Part shown: in pieces, positions 1-6,157 of the stretch
How positions within the stretch are numbered: position 1 is the first letter of the stretch
How the letters are laid out: every line of letters begins with the position of its first letter
Virus record (IMG/VR): IMGVR_UViG_3300034791_000386
Span: 1-34,320 of that record
Origin: a virus
Reading direction: 5' to 3' (one strand)
DNA length: 34,320 nucleotides
The notes under the pieces: generated by a model
The model's input: only the letters and a program-made list of their open reading frames with translations
Database searches by the model: none
Told to the model about the DNA's origin: nothing
Translations under genes and position numbers: made by a program

Positions 1-113
1 AAATTAAGTGTATCACCAGATTGATCAAGCAAAATCTTGTTATCATTGGCTCCTGCGAACACAACCGCCGGACTTAATAAAAGCAAGAATAATATATAAT
101 TAAAATTTTTCAT
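1..113 (-). CDS. Secreted curlin-like protein, N-terminal part (cut by window edge)
   Basis: Only the first 37 codons are in the window. The ATG follows the csgG stop by four bases, and a GAGG ribosome site overlaps that stop. The product starts with a clear Sec signal peptide (MKNFNYILFLLLLSPAVVFA, cleavage expected after VFA). The mature protein begins GANDNKILLDQSGDTLNL. The segment KILLDQSGDTLNL has the spacing of a curlin-type repeat (hydrophobic-x-hydrophobic-x-Q-x-G-x-x-x-x-hydrophobic). Following csgF and csgG in one operon, it is the natural candidate for the exported substrate. The repeat call rests on a single repeat, so it is an inference; the signal peptide is plain. Confidence 0.7.
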   Translation of the reverse strand, partial: MKNFNYILFLLLLSPAVVFAGANDNKILLDQSGDTLN

Positions 114-117
114 CCTC

Positions 118-990
118 TTATTCCTTTTTTTGATGGAGATCATTTCTTCCATGAGATCCATGGGGGTGGCGATGACCATCTTTTATTACCCAATAGCCTT
201 TATCATGGCCTTGGTATATTAGTTCTAACACAGCAAGCTCAATAGTAGCTCTAAGCGACCGTGTCACTGATTCATTTTCTGTCATACCATCTTCTATTTC
301 TATAAGCTTGGTTGACAAATCAATGAACTTAAAAACATCATAGCCATCCGCAATACTAAGGATAGTTTTTGACGCTTGTACATTTAATAGGATTTCTCCA
401 GTTAAAGTACTCACCGCGCGTAAGGAAACAGTTACAACATCTCGGCGGTATGCTTGTTGCATACCAATTCCTAGATATCGTGCACCACGACCTCCCGTCT
501 CAACGTTAGTATCAAATCCTATGACACCTCCCTCAAGAATAATTCCAGCGAATAGTAATGGTGCTAGACCAGTATCATCTTCTTCGCCATATTGCTCTCT
601 AGTTGTTCGAACGATTTGACGTTCTCGAGTTAAGGAATCTAAACCTACTCTTTCTACAACTCTAAACCATGAACCATTACCTGCGGTTTTTAACGCGTCG
701 ATTAATATCGTCGCTGAACCTTGAGTAACGGCTGTGGAAAACATCGCAACGTCTCCCTTTTGTTTTCTTTGACCAGTTAAATCATTAAAGCTATACACAG
801 CAACAACTGGCATTTTTGCTGGTGCTGGCAAATCATAAAGTTCCTTATATGTAGGAATCTTATTAATCGTTGGTTGATCCACACATACTAAACCCTTTAC
901 ACAACCTGTAGCATCTAGGCCTTCTAATGGCACCATTTGTGCGCAACTAGATAAGAGCAATATGAAAATACTAGTTACAATATATTTCAT
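118..990 (-). CDS. csgG: CsgG-like outer-membrane curli secretion channel lipoprotein
   Basis: This 290-residue lipoprotein has a signal peptide ending in lipobox LLSSC (Cys16). It matches E. coli CsgG along its length: YKELYDLPAPAK, FSTAVTQGSATILIDALK, WFRVVERVGLDSL, ERQIVR, EGGVIGFDTNVETGG, GARYLGIG and GEILLNVQASKTILS are family signatures. CsgG forms a nonameric outer-membrane pore that exports curli subunits. In the constriction loop, the aligned positions of E. coli Tyr51 and Asn55 are Gly79 and Met83, while Phe56 is kept as Phe84, so the gate differs. Two extra cysteines (30 and 36) lie after the lipid anchor. The start overlaps the csgF-like stop by one base (TAATG). The His-rich C-terminal tail is unlike the E. 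coli tail. Family assignment is firm; the role in infection is not known from sequence. Confidence 0.95.
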   Translation of the reverse strand: MKYIVTSIFILLLSSCAQMVPLEGLDATGCVKGLVCVDQPTINKIPTYKELYDLPAPAKMPVVAVYSFNDLTGQRKQKGDVAMFSTAVTQGSATILIDALKTAGNGSWFRVVERVGLDSLTRERQIVRTTREQYGEEDDTGLAPLLFAGIILEGGVIGFDTNVETGGRGARYLGIGMQQAYRRDVVTVSLRAVSTLTGEILLNVQASKTILSIADGYDVFKFIDLSTKLIEIEDGMTENESVTRSLRATIELAVLELIYQGHDKGYWVIKDGHRHPHGSHGRNDLHQKKE

Positions 991-1559
991 TAGCCTGTTC
1001 CAGCTCCTACAGGAATAACGATTGTAGTCTCTGAACCGTCTTCAGCAACAATTGTCATAACTATAACTTCTTCGCCTTGAGTACATGTCCATATAGAAGC
1101 ATCACATGAGGTTCTTTGATATGTAATCACATTACCTTCTAATACAAAACTGCCAAACGAAGATTCAGAACAGGTTCCTGCTGCTGCACCTTCTGCACTA
1201 CATGTCGAAAACAAGCTATCTACTAACTGCTTTGATAACTGTGCATAAATCCTGGATTCTAAATTCCGCATGAATTTAGCCATTGTAGTATTTTCTTCTT
1301 CTCTTTTAGCGGCTAATATTGCAGCTTCTATGTCATCAGCAATAGCTTTTCTACGAGAAAACTCTTGGTTCTCGATTGTAAGGTAATGCGATGATGTACC
1401 CATGCCATTAAAAGAAGGACTCTTAAACTTATGAACAAGTTCGTCTCCTTCAACTATTTGGCTAAATAACATAAACAGTATAAGTAATGGCCAAAAAGCG
1501 ATTGAAAACCACACTAATGCCTTAATGCTCCATTCGTTTATTTTATCTAATATGTTCAT
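990..1559 (-). CDS. csgF: CsgF-like curli assembly factor
   Basis: The product has 189 residues. I chose the ATG at 1559 because an AAGGA site lies seven bases upstream; the ATG at 1574 has no such site. After a hydrophobic N-terminal segment (about residues 11-33, signal or anchor) the chain follows E. coli CsgF: LVHKFKSPSFNGMG matches the CsgF start that inserts into CsgG (TMTFQFRNPNFGG), and a central helix and the end VIVMTIVAEDGSETTIVIP match the CsgF C-terminal beta part. It is longer than CsgF (about 138) and carries a Cys-containing insert near residues 115-165. CsgF caps the CsgG pore and couples export to nucleation. The adjoining csgG supports the call. Confidence 0.8.
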   Translation of the reverse strand: MNILDKINEWSIKALVWFSIAFWPLLILFMLFSQIVEGDELVHKFKSPSFNGMGTSSHYLTIENQEFSRRKAIADDIEAAILAAKREEENTTMAKFMRNLESRIYAQLSKQLVDSLFSTCSAEGAAAGTCSESSFGSFVLEGNVITYQRTSCDASIWTCTQGEEVIVMTIVAEDGSETTIVIPVGAGTG

Positions 1560-1827
1560 CTTTTTTTCCTTCATTATTTAAATAGGTTTGTCTCTCTCTA
1601 TATTCCAACACAACCTTAATTTTTTCTTGTAATCTAATCATATCTTGATCAAGCATTCTAACCTGGTCTATTAACCGTATAAGTCCCATATGCATTTCTT
1701 CTAGCTTAGGATCTAAATCATCATTAATAAACTTCCAAACATAATATACGAAATATGCTAAACCTACAATAGCAACTGTAGTAAAACCATATTCAGCTAT
1801 TAAAATAGCAGGATTTAAAGCATCCAT
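1543..1827 (-). CDS. Small membrane protein with C-terminal coiled coil, holin candidate
   Basis: The protein has 94 residues: a short N-terminus, one transmembrane segment (about residues 14-33, TTVAIVGLAYFVYYVWKFI) and a charged helical tail with heptad-like spacing (LIRLIDQVRMLDQDMIRLQE). Its end overlaps the start of the csgF-like gene by 17 bases. It sits between the lysozyme and curli genes, and the lysozyme lacks a signal peptide and so needs a holin. One N-terminal membrane helix followed by a soluble domain is the topology of T4 holin T, though this protein is far shorter. The neighbouring 1829-2125 gene has the same design. Holin is an inference from context and topology. Confidence 0.7.
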   Translation of the reverse strand: MDALNPAILIAEYGFTTVAIVGLAYFVYYVWKFINDDLDPKLEEMHMGLIRLIDQVRMLDQDMIRLQEKIKVVLEYRERQTYLNNEGKKDEHIR

Positions 1828-1828
1828 A

Positions 1829-2125
1829 TCAATCTCTTCTGACGTCTATCTTACCGTCTTCCACAAAGTTTTCGGACCTAGCTATCCTGTCGATAGGCGG
1901 TGTTAAGTCCAGCGCGCTAGAAACTAACATATCAATCTTGATAATTTCGTTGTTCATAGTACGCGCTCTATTTTCTAAACTCTTAGTAAACATATTAAGA
2001 GTGTTTATTTGCTCTACAACTCCAGATAACATTTGTTTTATTATAGTAAATATAAAAAAACCGGACGCTAAAGCACCAGCAATGGGTAATCCTACATCGC
2101 TTATAAGACTAAATACTTCATTCAT
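1829..2125 (-). CDS. Second small membrane/coiled-coil protein, holin or antiholin candidate
   Basis: The protein has 98 residues with an N-terminal transmembrane segment (about residues 10-30, GLPIAGALASGFFIFTIIKQ), then a helical stretch rich in Leu, Met and Asn and a charged tail. The layout repeats that of the downstream gene, although sequence identity is low by eye. A pair of similar one-helix membrane proteins beside an endolysin suggests a holin/antiholin pair or a hetero-oligomeric holin. No family was recognised. It follows 2129-2374 with only three bases between them. Confidence 0.7.
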   Translation of the reverse strand: MNEVFSLISDVGLPIAGALASGFFIFTIIKQMLSGVVEQINTLNMFTKSLENRARTMNNEIIKIDMLVSSALDLTPPIDRIARSENFVEDGKIDVRRD

Positions 2126-2128
2126 ATA

Positions 2129-2374
2129 TTAAGAAGAATGACCAACGCTAACAACTAAAAGAGCAGCTCCGCCTTCAAGAGTTTCGGCCGGTAGTTTTCT
2201 TATATACTCTACTGTTTTAGTCTTAACTGTCATTGTTCCAAGAACTGTCGATCCAGTCTTGTGTGTCATTAATAAGTCACTGGCGCCGCCGTTGTATACT
2301 CTTACCAAACTTGCGTTGCTTACTGCATTTGCTGATGTTAGATTTGACTCACTTCCCATTAATTTAATCTTCAT
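2129..2374 (-). CDS. Small beta-rich protein of unknown function
   Basis: This 81-residue protein has a good ribosome site (AGGAG, eight bases before ATG). It has no signal peptide or membrane helix. Its sequence is rich in Ser, Thr, Val and Gly, with alternating hydrophobic stretches (SLVRVYNGG, GTMTVKTKTVEYIRKLP) that suggest a small beta sandwich. Its place between lysozyme and holin-like genes, downstream of the fibre-like gene under a late promoter, makes a small virion or decoration protein possible. That is a guess from composition and position. Confidence 0.65.
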   Translation of the reverse strand: MKIKLMGSESNLTSANAVSNASLVRVYNGGASDLLMTHKTGSTVLGTMTVKTKTVEYIRKLPAETLEGGAALLVVSVGHSS

Positions 2375-2386
2375 TTGTATCTCCTA

Positions 2387-2827
2387 TTAGATATTTTCTA
2401 AGCGTGACATAAGTCTTTCCGCTCGGTTTGTAACTTGCTTATGCCATCTAGAATCTCTTCCTTCAACGGCTGCTTTTTTCCAATCACCACTTTGCAAAGC
2501 TGCATTGTGATTTTTAAATTGTGTTAATCTTGTTCTGCCCATATTAAACATCATATTAGCAATTACTTGTTTGGCTTCTTCAGGGTAATCATCCCATCCT
2601 TCATGCAATATTTTGCAGTCTTTAAGTACTGACTGTACATCATGATTGAAGCAGGCAATTGTTCTTTCTTCTGATACTGGGGTTCCCACAGCCTGTCCAT
2701 GCTCTGGATCTGATTCGAGGACCAAGTGGCCAATTCCGAAAGTTGCGTAGCCCAAATGATCTTCATAAATTTCATTGACTTTACCCTCATCAATTGTTAG
2801 TGTTTCTCTTAATTGTTCAATATTCAT
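2387..2827 (-). CDS. T4-type lysozyme (endolysin, glycoside hydrolase 24)
   Basis: The 146-residue enzyme is close in length to T4 lysozyme (164). It hydrolyses the MurNAc-GlcNAc bond of peptidoglycan at lysis. The catalytic triad of T4 gpe (E11, D20, T26) is visible as Glu14 (IDEG), Asp23 (IYEDHLG) and Thr29 (YATFGIGH). The second domain keeps MMFNMG, FKNHNAALQ, GDWKKAA, DSRW and NRAERL, all family signatures. There is no signal peptide, so release depends on a holin; two candidates lie just downstream. The ATG has an AAGGA site upstream. Confidence 0.95.
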   Translation of the reverse strand: MNIEQLRETLTIDEGKVNEIYEDHLGYATFGIGHLVLESDPEHGQAVGTPVSEERTIACFNHDVQSVLKDCKILHEGWDDYPEEAKQVIANMMFNMGRTRLTQFKNHNAALQSGDWKKAAVEGRDSRWHKQVTNRAERLMSRLENI

Positions 2828-2837
2828 ATTCTTTTCC

Positions 2838-3590
2838 TTATTGGCTCATATTCATAATTCTATCAATTGGAATAGTATTCCAACTCGTTGTACTTTTCCA
2901 ATTACTTAAAGTATGTTGACCATCAAATGTAGCTTCCCAAAATACTAATTCATCATTTGTATCTGAGGCTGTAAACTGTGTTAAATCTTTTAAATCACCA
3001 TCAAATAATGTTCCGTTAATTTGGACTGCGCTCTGATCTACTTGTCTTTGTGGTTGCATACCTGGCATTATTTCTTCCATTGGACATAGCCAAAAGAACT
3101 CTAATAAATCTGTATCATCAATTTCAGCATATCTATCTTCAGCTGAAATTTCCGTGTTATTACTTAAATCGTATGTTCCATATTGCATTTTTAATTTATT
3201 TGGATATGTTTTGTCTTCTAAGTTCTGTGATTTTAAATTAGTATACATACCTAAAATATCTTCCATATATACATTTGATCCAAAATTCTCATGTAAGTAT
3301 ATATCAGCATTCTGTAACGTTGCAGTAGTTACATCTTCTTCAATAATAGTTACTTTTACTTCATCTTTAAACAAAGTCTTAAGCCAAGTAATAACTCTTT
3401 TATTATTTTCATATGCATATACATGTGTCGCACCGTACTTAACACATAGCCATGTTATAATCCCGGAACCAGCACCTAGTTCAACTACTGTTTTACCTGA
3501 AATATTTGCTTTAATAAAGTCTAAATAAGCTTCAGTTCTTTCTTTATCGATAGCATAATCAAATACTCTATTTACTATTTGGTTTTTCAT
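2838..3590 (-). CDS. SAM-dependent methyltransferase resembling protein arginine methyltransferases
   Basis: The protein has 250 residues. SAM motif I is VELGAGSG (residues 36-43) and the acidic residue after strand beta2 is Glu61 (YAYENN). Beyond this Rossmann core it shows features of the PRMT family: ENFGSNVYME (101-110) has two glutamates with the same spacing as the PRMT double-E loop, YPNKLKMQYGTY resembles the start of the PRMT beta barrel, and SNWKSTTSW near the C-terminus sits where PRMTs have the THW loop. The THW His is Asn here. The substrate is unknown; a virion or host protein is possible. It overlaps the upstream gene by ATGA. Methyltransferase is well supported; the PRMT link is my reading of motif spacing and would need a structure-based comparison. 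Confidence 0.8.
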   Translation of the reverse strand: MKNQIVNRVFDYAIDKERTEAYLDFIKANISGKTVVELGAGSGIITWLCVKYGATHVYAYENNKRVITWLKTLFKDEVKVTIIEEDVTTATLQNADIYLHENFGSNVYMEDILGMYTNLKSQNLEDKTYPNKLKMQYGTYDLSNNTEISAEDRYAEIDDTDLLEFFWLCPMEEIMPGMQPQRQVDQSAVQINGTLFDGDLKDLTQFTASDTNDELVFWEATFDGQHTLSNWKSTTSWNTIPIDRIMNMSQ

Positions 3591-3793
3591 ACTGTTTCAT
3601 TCCATGGTAAGTTTTCTTCAACCCATTCATTAACTTTATATTGAGTTGCGTCTTCATCAATGAATCTATTGTTTTCTGAATCTAATACTGCATGTATTTG
3701 AGCAAATCCATCATGCCAAACAAACTCAGCCCATTTTAATGTACCGGTTGGATTATCCCAATCTTCTACTATTGTATATGCTATATTTGACAT
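3587..3793 (-). CDS. Small acidic protein of unknown function
   Basis: I use the ATG at 3793 (68 residues) rather than one 15 bases upstream, because it overlaps the fibre gene stop as TAATG, the coupling used throughout this genome. The protein is acidic and rich in Trp (EDWDNPTGTLKWAEFVWHDGF ends are typical), with no membrane segment. The short phrase AEFVWH also occurs in the cupin-like protein at 19783-20079, but the rest does not align. Its position between the fibre-like gene and the methyltransferase suggests a late function. No family recognised. Confidence 0.65.
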   Translation of the reverse strand: MSNIAYTIVEDWDNPTGTLKWAEFVWHDGFAQIHAVLDSENNRFIDEDATQYKVNEWVEENLPWNETV

Positions 3794-4563
3794 TATGATA
3801 CCGTCCATGTTGATCGATCAGTTGTTGTTGTATTTGCGCTACCAGTGCCCGATCCTCCTGGGAATAAGTCACTGTCATGAGTAGCAGTAAATGTCTGGCC
3901 GCTCCCGGTAAGATAAGGGCCGACAGCGCTGAAATTAACTTCGTTCCACAACCAAATTCTGGTTGTGTTAGTTGAAGAATAATAGTAACTAGCATCAGCT
4001 CTTGGTAGTGTTAGTGTTGTCATACCACTTCTTGTAGCCACTAAATTTGTATATCCAGCATTACTGTTACTTCCTGTATCCTCTACAATCATCATTACCA
4101 CAGAATACAACTGAGTAGGTCCATATGTCTGATGAGTTATTGATCTTAATGTACCCATTGCGCCGCTCGAAGTGCCCCAGGTAGTTAGATCAGGACTGCC
4201 TATAATACTACCTTGAGCTGAATCTGTTTTAACAGCGCTACTTATATTATTATTGTAAGCGCCAATAGTACTATCGTAAGTGTTGCCATATGATTGTCCA
4301 AACCCATGAAGAATAGCTTCATAGGTATAACCTCTAGGACCAGATACCATCTGATACTTTGCTGCCGGTTGTATTACAACTGAACTTATCCCGTGACTAT
4401 ACCCACTAAATTCTGACATAGCATCAGGACTTGAGAATCCGGCCAGAGCAGATGCAGCTCTAAGTTGATAATGAGCTTCACCCGCGGTAGCCCACGGTAA
4501 ATTTACTTCGTTAGCGATCGCAGATAGATGTATGTCACCTTGCGCTGTTGTATTAATTGCCAT
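3793..4563 (-). CDS. Tail-fibre/adhesin-like virion protein
   Basis: The 256-residue protein begins MAINTTAQGDIHLSAIANEV and contains AMSEFSGYSHG (about residues 48-58), an arrangement often seen at the start of small tail-fibre or collar adhesins of marine T4-like phages (a 'LSxIAxE ... FxGYS' module). The rest is rich in Gly, Ser, Thr, Asn and Tyr with short beta repeats and no charged helices, as expected of an extended surface protein. The end is Gly/Ser/Thr-rich. It lies second in the unit behind the late promoter at 4847. A host-binding role is inferred; composition and the N-terminal module support a virion surface protein. Confidence 0.7.
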   Translation of the reverse strand: MAINTTAQGDIHLSAIANEVNLPWATAGEAHYQLRAASALAGFSSPDAMSEFSGYSHGISSVVIQPAAKYQMVSGPRGYTYEAILHGFGQSYGNTYDSTIGAYNNNISSAVKTDSAQGSIIGSPDLTTWGTSSGAMGTLRSITHQTYGPTQLYSVVMMIVEDTGSNSNAGYTNLVATRSGMTTLTLPRADASYYYSSTNTTRIWLWNEVNFSAVGPYLTGSGQTFTATHDSDLFPGGSGTGSANTTTTDRSTWTVS

Positions 4564-4829
4564 TACTTAATAATCTCCGTAATTAAATTTTCAAACTGTT
4601 CTATCTTAGAAACTCTATTTGGCCAAAGAATATATTCTTTTTCGGGATTTTTCTTTAGATTTGATAGTAAAGGAAGAATTGCATTATATAGCTTATTCAG
4701 CTTATCCTCTAATTCACTTGCATTAGCAGATGCTGAGGTAGCTTCAGATTTTACAGACTGTACTGCTTCAAGCTCGTTTTCGTCAACTGCAGTAAATCCA
4801 AAATCGAAATTTAATAAATCATTACTCAT
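4563..4829 (-). CDS. Conserved small coiled-coil protein, first gene after a late promoter
   Basis: The protein has 88 residues: an acidic N-terminus (LLNFDFGFTAVDENELEA), a predicted coiled coil (about residues 22-60, ASELEDKLNKLYNAILPLL) and a C-terminal KNPEKEYILWPNRVSKIEQF segment. I recall similar small proteins in marine T4-like phages but no assigned function. A TATAAATA late promoter core lies 18 bases upstream of the ATG and a GGAG ribosome site is present. Its end overlaps the fibre gene start. A structural or assembly role is likely from the promoter class. Confidence 0.75.
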   Translation of the reverse strand: MSNDLLNFDFGFTAVDENELEAVQSVKSEATSASANASELEDKLNKLYNAILPLLSNLKKNPEKEYILWPNRVSKIEQFENLITEIIK

Positions 4830-4846
4830 TTTATCTCCTTTACTGT

Positions 4847-4854
4847 TATTTATA
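4847..4854 (-). promoter_or_regulatory. T4-type late promoter core (TATAAATA)
   Basis: The minus strand reads TATAAATA in the short gap between the SET gene and the 88-residue coiled-coil gene. This is the exact T4 late promoter consensus, read by the phage sigma gp55 with gp33 and the sliding clamp. There is no -35 element, as expected for this class. It should drive the fibre, methyltransferase, lysis and curli genes. Confidence 0.7.
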
Positions 4855-4859
4855 CAAGT

Positions 4860-4890
4860 AAAAAAGTCAAAATGCTGATTTATGGCATTG
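4860..4890 (-). terminator. Weak terminator-like hairpin after the SET gene
   Basis: On the minus strand AATGC pairs with GCATT around a nine-base loop that holds the SET stop codon, and a T6 run follows five bases later. The five-pair stem is weak, so this may only be a pause site. It lies between the early/middle genes and the late promoter at 4847. Confidence 0.3.
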
Positions 4891-5221
4891 GTTGATATTC
4901 AGACATGCTATACTTTAATAGGATTTCATCACCCATCATAATACGAGTCTTAGTAAAGAGGTTTGCTTCTTGGCCATGCATTGTAAAGCTTGATTGACCA
5001 GTTTTTATTACAGTAATACAATTAGGGTTTTCAGAATGATTGATAAAACCACCTAATGGAGTTCTTATCCATTCGTCTTTTACAAATATTCGACAAAGAC
5101 CTAAGTTAATACCAGCATCTATATCTTCTACTGCAAATATACCTAGACCATGAGTGTTACTATTCTTGATAGTAAGTGATTTTGGTAATGGAGTATAGGT
5201 ATTTTCGAAACTAATCGTCAT
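4880..5221 (-). CDS. SET-domain protein (putative protein lysine methyltransferase)
   Basis: The ATG at 5221 (113 residues) is preferred because AAAGGG lies eight bases upstream; a GTG nine bases earlier has no room for that site. The product is almost only a SET domain: GLGIFA (25-30) is the first SAM-binding motif, NHSENPNC (61-68) is the NHS-x-x-PN-C knot signature, and GDEILLKYS (97-105) is the final motif with the active-site Tyr104. SET enzymes methylate lysine. No zinc pre-SET or post-SET region is present, as in minimal viral and bacterial SET proteins. The substrate is unknown. It overlaps a 37-codon gene upstream by 11 bases. Confidence 0.85.
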   Translation of the reverse strand: MTISFENTYTPLPKSLTIKNSNTHGLGIFAVEDIDAGINLGLCRIFVKDEWIRTPLGGFINHSENPNCITVIKTGQSSFTMHGQEANLFTKTRIMMGDEILLKYSMSEYQPMP

Positions 5222-5324
5222 CTTTTTCACCCTTTATTCGTTTTAGTATTTCTACTAAATCTTCAATTGTTTCTACATCCGTTTGATTTTCTGTGTCTAT
5301 TTCGACATTTATAGTTATTTTCAT
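5211..5324 (-). CDS. Mini-protein, 37 residues, unknown function
   Basis: A short ORF fills the gap between IscA and SET: MKITINVEIDTENQTDVETI, then an acidic/Leu-rich helix ending in KGEKDDD. The ATG lies two bases after the IscA stop, which fits translational reinitiation; no clear ribosome site is seen. Its end overlaps the SET start by 11 bases and contains that gene's ribosome site. The predicted form is a beta strand then an amphipathic helix. Tight coupling supports a real gene but its size limits certainty. Confidence 0.55.
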   Translation of the reverse strand: MKITINVEIDTENQTDVETIEDLVEILKRIKGEKDDD

Positions 5325-5326
5325 AT

Positions 5327-5653
5327 TTATTTATTTACATAAAAGCTTTCGCCGCAACCGCATTCTCCAGTTACATTTGGATTCACAAATTGGAATCCTT
5401 CGTTAAGGCCTTCAAAAACATATTCAAGTCTTGTGCCTGCAAGAAAAGCCATACTGTCATCATCTACTACGAGTTTAATATCTTCTGATTGAACAATGAT
5501 ATCATGGGTTTTTATTAGATAACAGTACTCCATATTATATGAGTATCCACTACAACCTGAACTTCTGACTTCTATTCTAACACCAACACAATCAGTTCGG
5601 CCGGCCAATCTTTCTCGTAATATGTCTATTGCATGCGAAGTAATACTAATCAT
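5327..5653 (-). CDS. IscA/HesB-type iron-sulfur cluster carrier
   Basis: The ATG at 5653 overlaps the previous stop as ATGA, giving 108 residues, the normal size for A-type carriers. The three cluster-binding cysteines are present: Cys34 in SSGCSGYSY, and Cys98 and Cys100 in the C-terminal ECGCGESF. These proteins accept and deliver Fe-S clusters to target enzymes. Marine T4-like phages often carry such a gene, perhaps to maintain host Fe-S proteins during infection. A phage Fe-S client is not evident in the window. Family call is firm. Confidence 0.92.
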   Translation of the reverse strand: MISITSHAIDILRERLAGRTDCVGVRIEVRSSGCSGYSYNMEYCYLIKTHDIIVQSEDIKLVVDDDSMAFLAGTRLEYVFEGLNEGFQFVNPNVTGECGCGESFYVNK

Positions 5654-5826
5654 CCAAATAGACCCCAACCATGATTAGCAATTGCATTAAGTATAATTGC
5701 TATACAAGTCGCCATGTGAGTAAACCACCATACCGTTCTAATTCCTGCGACTGTATTTGCTTGTTTATCAGTCTCGCCGACCTTTTCGCCTAGACTCTTA
5801 GCCCAGATTCTCCACCATTTCTTCAT
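5650..5826 (-). CDS. Mini-membrane protein, paralogue of the next gene upstream
   Basis: I use the ATG at 5826 (58 residues) because AGGA lies eight bases upstream. The protein has an amphipathic Trp/Lys-rich start (MKKWWRIWAKSLGEKVGE), an acidic linker, then AGIRTVWWFTHMATCIAIIL, a single membrane helix. The pattern W-x-I-W-x-x-x-L-G ... I-R-T ... membrane helix is shared with the product of 5823-5996, so the two are tandem paralogues. Function unknown. It overlaps IscA by four bases. Confidence 0.75.
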   Translation of the reverse strand: MKKWWRIWAKSLGEKVGETDKQANTVAGIRTVWWFTHMATCIAIILNAIANHGWGLFG

Positions 5827-5996
5827 TGTATCCATCCTATTATTATATTAAACATTATAAGATACACACATAACAAATTTGATACAACGATAAAAGTTCT
5901 TATCACTGATATTCTGTTTTCATTTTGTACGTCATAACCATCCTCTTCGTCAAAAGATCCTAGGGCGTGTTTCCAAATTATCCAAAGCTTATGCAT
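5823..5996 (-). CDS. Mini-membrane protein, 57 residues, tandem paralogue
   Basis: This gene starts at an ATG inside the end of the 55-residue gene (8-base overlap) and stops in an ATGA overlap with its paralogue. The product begins MHKLWIIWKHALGSFDEEDG, then VQNENRISVIRTFIVVSNLL and a membrane helix ending IIIGWIQ. The WIIWKHALG and ISVIRT segments match WRIWAKSLG and VAGIRT in the next gene. Both overlaps and the shared pattern show it is real despite its size. Function unknown; an inner-membrane protein is expected. Confidence 0.75.
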   Translation of the reverse strand: MHKLWIIWKHALGSFDEEDGYDVQNENRISVIRTFIVVSNLLCVYLIMFNIIIGWIQ

Positions 5997-6156
5997 GACC
6001 ACGACGAACTAATTCGTTTCTAATTTTCTGCTTAAGTTTAGGCTCACAATTAGAATTCAGCTTCTCTTTTAATTCTTCAGTCTTAGTTGACTTCATATAA
6101 AAATTTTGTATTTGACCACTACGATCTTTTTGCGTTTCTTTAAATTTAACTGGCAT
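5989..6156 (-). CDS. Basic mini-protein, 55 residues, unknown function
   Basis: The ORF begins MPVKFKETQKDRSGQIQNFY, continues with a helix rich in Lys and Glu (TKTEELKEKLNSN) and ends KQKIRNELVRRGHA. It has a strong AGGAG ribosome site seven bases before the ATG, which lies inside the end of the HAD gene. I recall similar short proteins in marine T4-like phages, without known function. No membrane segment or zinc motif. It overlaps the next gene by eight bases. Confidence 0.75.
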   Translation of the reverse strand: MPVKFKETQKDRSGQIQNFYMKSTKTEELKEKLNSNCEPKLKQKIRNELVRRGHA

Positions 6157-6157
6157 A

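Noticed and set aside
2563-2793. Minus-strand ORF of 76 codons inside the lysozyme gene
   Set aside because: Overlaps the clear lysozyme frame, no signals.
3154-3528. Plus-strand ORF of 124 codons
   Set aside because: It lies opposite the methyltransferase gene, has no ribosome site or family, and no other plus-strand gene exists. Shadow of the real frame.
3587-3793. Shared AEFVWH phrase as evidence that this is a second cupin
   Set aside because: The metal-binding His/Glu pattern and the rest of the cupin-like protein do not align; likely chance.
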